Below are positions 58,128 through 64,000 of a stretch of DNA of 64,000 bases, piece by piece. A program made the position numbers and the translations under genes. Position 1 is the first letter of the stretch. Each line of letters starts with the position of its first letter. Origin of the DNA: CBDAQR01 sp965199055 (GTDB lineage: Bacteria; Pseudomonadota; Gammaproteobacteria; Pseudomonadales; Halieaceae); assembly GCA_965199055.1 (NCBI GenBank), contig CBDAQR010000004.1:372001-436000 (forward strand). Reading direction: 5' to 3'. The notes beneath the pieces were generated by a model. That model was not told the origin of the DNA and did no database searches. It saw nothing but the letters and a program-made list of their open reading frames with translations.

Positions 58128-58836
58128 TGCAGTTTGATGGCGGGCTAATAGAGGGCACCCTGCTTAAGCGTTACAAGCGCTTTCTGGCAGACGTCGAATT
58201 GGCTTCCGGTGAAGTGATTACCGTGCACTGCCCTAACACGGGTGCGATGACCGGTTGCGCCGAACCTGGCTGGCCTGTGTGGCTCTCGGTCAGCGATTCC
58301 AAGACGCGCAAATACCCACACACCTGGGAGCTGGTGCAAACCGACGATGGGATGGCCTGCATTCATTCGTCGCGCGCCAACCCGGTGGTGGCCGAGGCGG
58401 TGCAAAGCGGTTTAATCAAGGCGCTGGCCGGATACCCTGAGTTGCGCCGTGAAGTGAAGTACGGCGAAGGCAGTCGAGCCGATCTGGTGTTGGAGGATGG
58501 AGCGTCTCGCTGTGTGGTGGAGATAAAATCCGTTACCTTGCTGCAGGAGAACGGGGTGGGGGTGTTCCCCGATGCGGTGAGCGAACGCGCGCGCAAACAC
58601 CTGGCCGAATTGCAGGCGGTGGCCGAAGCCGGCGAGAGAGCGGTCATCTTCTTTTGTGTGTTCCATGAGGAATTAACGAAGTGCAGCCAGCGCGGGATAT
58701 CGACCCCAAGTATTGTGCAGCACTGGAGGCCGCGCTCGCGGCGGGCGTCGAGGCAATGGCCTGGCGGGCGGGGGTGAGCCCGTCCGGTGTGATATTGGAG
58801 CGTGAAATCCCGTTCCGCCTGGGGACTGCCGAATGA
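58127..58836 (+). pseudogene. sfsA: SfsA, frameshifted in the last third
   Basis: The first 180 residues are a clear SfsA protein (sugar fermentation stimulation/nuclease-like): GTLLKRYKRFLADVEL, HCPNTGAMTGCAEPG, YPHTWELVQ and EIKSVTLLQENG. After VIFFCVFHEELTK the frame fails at the AA pair near 58678-58679. One added A would restore VQPARDIDPKYC and run to a stop at 58834-58836, which then overlaps the next gene as ATGA. Read straight, it ends at 58777 with an Arg-rich tail. A one-base deletion or sequencing error is the simplest explanation. Confidence 0.88.
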
Positions 58837-59516
58837 TCCTAAGCGACAAGCAACTCTGTGGCCTCGATGATAGCCATATTAGCTATGTGCGCGGCATTGG
58901 TTTGGCGCCAGCATGTTGGGAGGCGCTGGCGCGGCTATCGCTGGCGGCGAAGCAAGCCGGCTTCGATATCCAGGTGGCGAGCGGTTTCCGCAGTTTTGAG
59001 CGACAACTCGCTATTTGGAATGCCAAGGCGACCGGTGAGCGCGGCGTGCACGATGACCGGGGTGAACCCGTGCCCATGGATACCCTCGACGATGCGGGGA
59101 AAGTTCATGCGATCTTGCGCTATTCGGCGCTTCCTGGCGGCTCGCGCCACCACTGGGGCAGCGACCTGGATGTGTTTGATGGCAATGCCCGCCCGGAGGG
59201 TTACCAACTGCAACTGACGCCTGCGGAGGTAGCGGACGATGGGATGTTCGGTGCTTTTCATCGCTGGCTCGATGAGCGCATTCAACGGGATGAAGCCGAG
59301 GGCTTTTATCGTCCCTATGCCACTGATCGCGGCGGTGTCGCGCCAGAGCGCTGGCACCTGAGCTATGCGCCGCTGTCGCAACCCTGCGCCGTGGGACTTT
59401 CTGAAGACCTGTTGGCACGGACGCTGGCGGCCAGCGAGCTGGCACTGCGCGACACCGTATTGTCGCAGTTACCGGCACTGTACCAGCGTTATGTGGCGGT
59501 GCCGTCACCCTTGTAA
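58833..59516 (+). CDS. M15 family D-alanyl-D-alanine carboxypeptidase (VanY-like)
   Basis: This 227-residue zinc peptidase has the M15B motifs VASGFRSFERQLAIWN, SRHHWGSDLDVFD (zinc His and Asp) and the catalytic/zinc end PERWHLSYAP. No signal peptide or membrane helix is visible, so it is likely cytoplasmic, perhaps acting on recycled muropeptides, unlike exported VanY. The ATG overlaps the restored sfsA stop, which indicates the two genes were translationally coupled. Confidence 0.87.
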   Translation: MILSDKQLCGLDDSHISYVRGIGLAPACWEALARLSLAAKQAGFDIQVASGFRSFERQLAIWNAKATGERGVHDDRGEPVPMDTLDDAGKVHAILRYSALPGGSRHHWGSDLDVFDGNARPEGYQLQLTPAEVADDGMFGAFHRWLDERIQRDEAEGFYRPYATDRGGVAPERWHLSYAPLSQPCAVGLSEDLLARTLAASELALRDTVLSQLPALYQRYVAVPSPL

Positions 59517-59580
59517 GCCCGCGCACTACTTGGTTAGACTGACCCCCCCTTAAATAAAATAATAGAGTGTAGGGAGTCAT

Positions 59581-61578
59581 ATGTTTGAAAACCTGATGCT
59601 GCCACCGTTACTCGGTGTGGCAGGACTGGCAATTGCGTTCTTCATTTACCACGTGATGAGTCGTCACGATCATGGCGAAGACGCGATCAAGAAAATCTCC
59701 GACCAGATTCACCTCGGCGCGATGGTGTTCATGCACCGCGAATACAAGATGCTCGGCATATTCGCCTCGGTGTTGGTCGTGGGTATTTTGATTTCTCCAC
59801 TGGGTACGGATACTGCGATCGCCTTCGTGGCGGGTGCGTTGTCTTCCGCGACCGCGGGCTACCTGGGTATGTATGCGGCCACCAAGGCTAATGTGCGTAC
59901 CGCGGTAGCAGCCAACAAGCACGGCGCGCCGCAAGCCCTGTCCATCGCTTTTTATGGCGGTTCGATCATGGGGCTGTGCGTGGCGTCGCTGGGCCTGATT
60001 GGCCTGGGCGGTTTGTACTACTACTTCGGTGGCGATCCGCAAACGGCGCACGCTATTCATGGCTTCGGCATGGGTGGTTCCGTTGTTGCCCTGTTCTCCC
60101 GTGTGGGTGGTGGTATTTACACCAAGAGCGCCGACGTTGGTGCCGATCTGGTGGGCAAGGTTGAAGCCGGTATCCCCGAAGATGACCCTCGTAACCCGGG
60201 CGTGATCGCCGACAACGTGGGCGACAACGTGGGTGATATCGCAGGTATGGGTTCCGACATTTTTGAATCCTACTGTGGCTCCATGATCGCTTGTATCGCT
60301 ATTGCTTCGACGATGGCGATTTCCGCTGACATGAAAGGTTCGATGATGGCGCTGCCGCTGGCACTGGCCAGTATTGGCCTGATCGCTTCTGTGGCTGGCA
60401 TTCTGCTGGTGCGCGCGCGTTCCGCAGCGGCACCGGAAGCGGCGCTGCGTACCGGTACGCTGGCGGCCCCGGTCATCTTTGTCGCCATGGCCTGGTTCCT
60501 GGTTGGCGCCATGGATCTCGACAGCAACATCTGGTGGGCCGTGGTGAGCGGTGCGGTGGGTGGCGTGGCTATTGGCCTCATTACCGAGTACTACACCGGT
60601 GCTGCACCCGTTCGTAAGATCGCCAAGTCTGGTGAAACCGGGCCGGCGACGGTGATGATCACCGGACTCGCGGTGGGCATGGAATCAGTGGTGGCACCGA
60701 TTCTGTTCCTGGCGACCATCATCTTCATCTCGACGGAGCTGGCGGGTCTTTACGGTGTGGGTATTGCCGCGGTAGGCATGCTGGCGACCGTGGGTATTAC
60801 CATGGCGATTGATGCGTACGGCCCGGTGGCGGACAACGCCGGCGGTATTGCCGAGATGGCGGGCATGGGTGAAGATACGCGCGCGATTACTGATGGTCTC
60901 GACGAGGTGGGTAACACCACGGCTGCCATCGGTAAGGGTTTTGCCATTGGCGCCGCTGCGCTGGCGGCACTGGCAATTATCGCGGCCTTCGTAGAAACCG
61001 TTGAAGCCAATCGCGGTGCGGCCTTTGTACTCAACATTAACGATCCGGTCGTGTTGGTGGGTATGTTTATCGGCGGCACCATACCGTTCCTGATTGCTTC
61101 GATTACTATGACCGCAGTGGGCGATGCAGCATTCGACATGATCAACGAGATCCGTCGTCAGTTCCGTGAAATTCCCGGTCTGCTGGAAGGCAACGCCGAG
61201 CCGGATACGGCGCGTTGTGTGGACATTGCGACCACCGCGGCGCTCAAGCGTATGATTCTGCCGGGCACCATCGCCGTGCTTGCGCCGGTCCTGGTGGGCT
61301 TCGGTTTGGGCGCAGAGTCTCTGGGCGGCATGCTCGGTGGCGCGCTGCTCGGCTGTGTGCTGATGGCATTGATGATGGCGAATGCCGGTGGTGCCTGGGA
61401 CAACGCCAAGAAGTTTGTTGAGAAGGGCAATCTCGGCGGCAAGGGTAGCGACACCCATGCAGCGGCCGTAGTGGGCGACACGGTTGGCGATCCGTTCAAG
61501 GATACCTCTGGTCCGTCCATGAACATTCTCATCAACGTGATGGCGATTGTCAGCCTGGTGATTGCGCCGCTGTTGTAA
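59581..61578 (+). CDS. hppA: membrane-bound ion-translocating pyrophosphatase
   Basis: This 665-residue protein with about 16 membrane helices hydrolyses pyrophosphate to pump H+ or Na+. The active-site segments are GGGIYTKSADVGADLVGKVE, DDPRNPGVIADNVGDNVGD and GSDTHAAAVVGDTVGDPFKD. The K+-dependence position reads GNTTAAIGKGFAIG: Ala where K+-independent enzymes have Lys, and Gly three residues later, so this is the K+-dependent type. Whether it pumps Na+ or H+ needs alignment of the gate residues. The gene for a PPi-dependent phosphofructokinase nearby fits a pyrophosphate-based energy economy. Confidence 0.95.
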   Translation: MFENLMLPPLLGVAGLAIAFFIYHVMSRHDHGEDAIKKISDQIHLGAMVFMHREYKMLGIFASVLVVGILISPLGTDTAIAFVAGALSSATAGYLGMYAATKANVRTAVAANKHGAPQALSIAFYGGSIMGLCVASLGLIGLGGLYYYFGGDPQTAHAIHGFGMGGSVVALFSRVGGGIYTKSADVGADLVGKVEAGIPEDDPRNPGVIADNVGDNVGDIAGMGSDIFESYCGSMIACIAIASTMAISADMKGSMMALPLALASIGLIASVAGILLVRARSAAAPEAALRTGTLAAPVIFVAMAWFLVGAMDLDSNIWWAVVSGAVGGVAIGLITEYYTGAAPVRKIAKSGETGPATVMITGLAVGMESVVAPILFLATIIFISTELAGLYGVGIAAVGMLATVGITMAIDAYGPVADNAGGIAEMAGMGEDTRAITDGLDEVGNTTAAIGKGFAIGAAALAALAIIAAFVETVEANRGAAFVLNINDPVVLVGMFIGGTIPFLIASITMTAVGDAAFDMINEIRRQFREIPGLLEGNAEPDTARCVDIATTAALKRMILPGTIAVLAPVLVGFGLGAESLGGMLGGALLGCVLMALMMANAGGAWDNAKKFVEKGNLGGKGSDTHAAAVVGDTVGDPFKDTSGPSMNILINVMAIVSLVIAPLL

Positions 61579-61586
61579 TTCTACCT

Positions 61587-61610
61587 ACCGCCCCCGGTCC
61601 CGGGGGCGGT
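61587..61610 (+). terminator. GC-rich hairpin after hppA
   Basis: ACCGCCCCC at 61587-61595 pairs with GGGGGCGGT at 61602-61610, followed by ACACTTTTCT. The T tract is weak and the next gene starts 12 bases later, so it may reduce rather than stop transcription. Confidence 0.65.
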
Positions 61611-61621
61611 ACACTTTTCTA

Positions 61622-63454
61622 ATGTTTCACTCTTTGTTTTTGGCAGCCGCACTGGCTTCGGCTGAGCGCTGCCCGGACGTTGTAACGGAGCGACTTGCCT
61701 GGTTTGGTGATACCCACATTCACACGGGTTGGTCGCTCGACGCCTCCACTCGCATGGGTACCCGTACCACACCTGATGACGCCTATCGGTTTGCCCGTGG
61801 TGGGAAGATTGCGCTGCAGCCTTACGATGAGGCGGGCAACGCGCAGCGAAGCCTCAAGAACAATCGACCCTTGGATTTTGCCGCGATCACCGATCACGCG
61901 GAGAGCTATCGCATTGTTCGCATCTGTAACGATGCGGATAACCCAGGCTTCGACAGTTGGATATGCCGCAACTTCGGCCCTGCTACCGGCATTCTTGCTC
62001 CGCTACTGGCGCGCTGGGCCGACCGTCTGGGCCTCGACGGGGTTGATTACTGTGGCCCGGATGGCAGCTATTGCGATGCGGCTTACCGCGCCGTCTGGCA
62101 AGACACCATAGATTCAGCGGCCCGCTTTAACAGCCCTTGTGAGTTCACCAGCTTCAATGGGTACGAATGGAGTGGCGGCAGTGGCGGCTCCAACATGCAC
62201 CGCAATGTGATCTTTGCCTCAGACGTGGTACCCGAGGCGCCGATCAGTGCCCTTGAAGAGGCGCAGGTGGAGGGCCTGTGGATACAGCTGGATATGCAGT
62301 GTCGTGAAGAGGAGGGCTGCGCCGCGATTACCATTCCCCACAATATGAACCTCAGCCGCGGTGACATGTTTTCCCGCAACATGAGTAACGGCGAACCGAT
62401 GACGGCGCTGGTCGCGGAGCAACGTCAGCGCTACGAACGTCTGGCCGAAATCATGCAGCATAAGGGTGATTCGGAATGTTTCTTTGCTGCAGGCGTTACT
62501 GAAGATGAGCTGTGCAACTTCGAGAAACTGAGCTACGAAACCTTCATCGCAAAATATGCGCCGTTTATTGGAGGCTCGCCAAAGAACGACACTCGGTATA
62601 TGCGCGAGGCATTGCGGGAGGGCCTGCGTATTGAAGCCGACCTGGGTATTAATCCTTTTATGCCGGGCTTTATTGCCAGCACGGATACGCATATCGGAGC
62701 CGCCGGTGGGGTGCAGGAATCTGATCACGGCGGCCATCACGGCGACCAGGTGATTGTCGACAGCCTTCCCTACGACCAACAAATAACCGATAAGCCTGAG
62801 AACAGCCCCGGCGGGCTCGCGGTTGTGTATGCCGAGCAGAATACTCGTGATTCATTGTTTTCTGCGATGCGCAGGCGCGAAGCCTACGGCACCAGCGGTC
62901 CGCGAATTGGTGTACGGTTTTTTGGCGGCCAGCAGTTTCCGGACAATAGCTGCCAGGCTAATGACCTGGTTGAACAGGGCTATGCGCACGGCGTGCCCAT
63001 GGGGGGTGAGTTGGCCCTCAACAATGCTCCTGAGTTTTTGGTATCGGCAACCCAAGACCCCCAGGGAACCCCGCTGCAGCGCTTGCAGATCATTAAGGGC
63101 TGGGTGGATGGCGAAGGCAAATCCATGGAGGCTGTGCACGATGTCGCCGGTGGTGCCAATGATGCCAGCGTTAATCTCGATGCCTGCGCTCCGGTGGGTA
63201 AGGGGGCTGCTGCCATGTGTGCCCAGTGGCGTGACCCGGATTACGAACCGGGCCAGAAAGCCTGGTACTACGCCCGCGTGGTGGAAAACCCCAGTTGTCG
63301 CTGGCTGACCTGGCAGTGCCTTAATGCGGGGGTGGATTGCAGCGATGCGGCATCGGTGCCGGATGCGCTGGAGCCTTGTTGTAGCGATGAGTGGCCGAAG
63401 ACCATTCAGGAGCGGGCGTGGACGTCACCGATCTGGGTTGGTCCAGCGGATTGA
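61622..63454 (+). CDS. DUF3604 domain secreted protein (PHP-like)
   Basis: This 610-residue protein matches the DUF3604 family. After a signal peptide (MFHSLFLAAALASA) it has WFGDTHIHTGWSLDAS and FAAITDHAESYR, metal-binding patterns like those of PHP phosphoesterases, then ASTDTHIGAAGG and GLAVVYAEQNTRDSLFSAMRRREAYGTSGPR. Many cysteines in the C-terminal part suggest disulfides in the periplasm. The start at ATG 61622 excludes a 20-residue non-homologous extension from 61562. The function of the family is not established to my knowledge. Confidence 0.85.
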   Translation: MFHSLFLAAALASAERCPDVVTERLAWFGDTHIHTGWSLDASTRMGTRTTPDDAYRFARGGKIALQPYDEAGNAQRSLKNNRPLDFAAITDHAESYRIVRICNDADNPGFDSWICRNFGPATGILAPLLARWADRLGLDGVDYCGPDGSYCDAAYRAVWQDTIDSAARFNSPCEFTSFNGYEWSGGSGGSNMHRNVIFASDVVPEAPISALEEAQVEGLWIQLDMQCREEEGCAAITIPHNMNLSRGDMFSRNMSNGEPMTALVAEQRQRYERLAEIMQHKGDSECFFAAGVTEDELCNFEKLSYETFIAKYAPFIGGSPKNDTRYMREALREGLRIEADLGINPFMPGFIASTDTHIGAAGGVQESDHGGHHGDQVIVDSLPYDQQITDKPENSPGGLAVVYAEQNTRDSLFSAMRRREAYGTSGPRIGVRFFGGQQFPDNSCQANDLVEQGYAHGVPMGGELALNNAPEFLVSATQDPQGTPLQRLQIIKGWVDGEGKSMEAVHDVAGGANDASVNLDACAPVGKGAAAMCAQWRDPDYEPGQKAWYYARVVENPSCRWLTWQCLNAGVDCSDAASVPDALEPCCSDEWPKTIQERAWTSPIWVGPAD

Positions 63455-63643
63455 GGGTATTCGTACTCCTTAGCTTGCTGCGCTCTGAACGCTTCGCAGT
63501 AGTACAAGGCGGCCGCTGCGCAACTCGACCATTTTCCCTGCGGGAAAATCGGGACTCAAACAGTGCTCGCGGAAAGCTCCGCCTTGTACTCCTGCGCATA
63601 GCGCGTTCTCAATGAGCGATCAATGCTAAGGAGTTCGAATCCC
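63455..63643. repeat. 189 bp imperfect foldback (inverted repeat) element
   Basis: The outer arms 63455-63474 and 63625-63643 are near-complementary (CTCCTTAGC and GCTAAGGAG). The middle arms AGTACAAGGCGG (63501-63512) and CCGCCTTGTACT (63579-63590) are perfect complements, and an inner hairpin lies at 63531-63549 (ATTTTCCC/GGGAAAAT). It begins directly after the DUF3604 stop. It has the shape of a MITE or other small mobile palindrome, but no target duplication is certain. Confidence 0.6.
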
Positions 63644-63646
63644 CTG

Positions 63647-63716
63647 AGGCCGCGGAGAATCTTTCAGTCGTGGTGAACCTGCAGGCCACAAGCGATTGAA
63701 AGGTTTTTCGCGGCCT
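63647..63716. terminator. bidirectional hairpin between convergent genes
   Basis: AGGCCGCG (63647-63654) pairs with CGCGGCCT (63709-63716), and CTTTCAGTCG (63661-63670) with CGATTGAAAG (63693-63702) allowing one wobble. It lies between the convergent DUF3604 and phosphofructokinase genes and probably terminates both. Confidence 0.6.
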
Positions 63717-63733
63717 GAAAGGATATCGTCCAG

Positions 63734-64000
63734 CTAGACTTTAAAGCGCTTTTTGAGCTTCTTCGGCACCAGCTGATTCTTCAGCGTTACATACTGTGGC
63801 AGGCCACCCTTGTAAGGCGGGTAATCTTCTCCCGCCACCAGCGGTGCCAGATAGTCACGGCCCGCCTGGGTAATGTTGAAGCCGTCGCGCGTGATGTAGC
63901 TGCGCGGCATCATCTTCTCGACATTGGCGACCTTATCCAGCGGCGCTTCGCCGATGGTCCAGCTATAGCGTTTGCCCTTGCCGCGCACGATGGCAGGCAT
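63734..64000 (-). CDS. 6-phosphofructokinase, probably PPi-dependent (C-terminal part)
   Basis: Only the last 88 residues lie in the window; the frame is open to the edge. The segment EKMMPRSYITRDGFNITQAG followed by RDYLAPLVAGEDYPPYKGGL closely resembles, from memory, the C-terminus of pyrophosphate-dependent phosphofructokinases of methanotrophs and related proteobacteria. These use PPi instead of ATP to phosphorylate fructose-6-phosphate reversibly and are often encoded next to pumping pyrophosphatases, as here. The diagnostic active-site residues are outside the window, so PPi dependence is inferred. Confidence 0.72.
   Translation of the reverse strand: MPAIVRGKGKRYSWTIGEAPLDKVANVEKMMPRSYITRDGFNITQAGRDYLAPLVAGEDYPPYKGGLPQYVTLKNQLVPKKLKKRFKV

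Noticed and set aside
63620..63645. GTTCGAATCCC resembling a tRNA T arm
   Set aside because: No acceptor, D or anticodon arms can be placed around it; it is explained as an arm of the foldback element.

Overview
The window reads as chromosome of a marine gammaproteobacterium outside the enterics, most like the Halieaceae/OM60 (NOR5) group. This is inferred from gene order and content: carAB-greA, rlmE-ftsH-folP-glmM-tpiA-secG-tRNA-Leu(GAG), tRNA-fMet-rimP-nusA-infB-rbfA-truB-rpsO-pnp, dksA-gluQ-kinase-regulator-pcnB-folK-panB-panC-acs, many acyl-CoA and alcohol oxidation genes, a PQQ dehydrogenase and a pumping pyrophosphatase. No phylogeny was run. No CRISPR array, prophage or insertion sequence was seen.

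Layout. 1-3894 (+): thiolase, quinone oxidoreductase, iron alcohol dehydrogenase and DECR-like reductase, a lipid or alcohol catabolic operon. 3904-13772 (-): SDR, TetR, two acyl-CoA dehydrogenases, PLP decarboxylase, MFS transporter, flavin monooxygenase and, after a 58 bp gap, a TPR-sulfotransferase. 13873-18901 (+): carAB-greA behind a leader that ends in a strong terminator hairpin. 18849-23508 (+): a kinase-like protein, then an outer-membrane barrel, a cupredoxin and a class III cyclase, lying between greA and yhbY, which are neighbours in E. coli. 23533-30409: yhbY (-), then rlmE to secG and tRNA-Leu. 30431-32133: a decayed tRNA copy, a LicD-like transferase and a methyltransferase form an islet between two tRNA genes. 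32340-41325 (+): the tRNA-fMet/nusA/infB/pnp operon. 41406-45708 (+): PQQ alcohol dehydrogenase, SDR, isomerase and a frameshifted DJ-1 protein. 45710-56776 (-): the acs-pan-pcnB-cbrB-gluQ-dksA block. 56961-64000: aminotransferase, frameshifted sfsA, M15 peptidase, hppA, a DUF3604 protein and the end of a PPi-dependent phosphofructokinase.

The most notable observation is the roughly 500 bp gap between a CbrB-type sigma-54 activator and pcnB. In Pseudomonas this slot holds the Hfq-sequestering RNA CrcZ. Here the same strand carries a near-consensus -24/-12 promoter, five GTTAC/GTAAC half-sites upstream of it at enhancer distance, and downstream four A-rich AAN-repeat tracts and three hairpins, two of them in a duplicated module of about 54 nt. 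The partner kinase lacks the SLC5 transporter domain of Pseudomonas CbrA. I read this as a CbrB/CrcZ-type carbon-control module with a reduced sensor.

Secondary points are a possible carAB attenuator or small RNA, the barrel-cupredoxin-cyclase operon, two homopolymer frameshifts, and a terminal foldback repeat.
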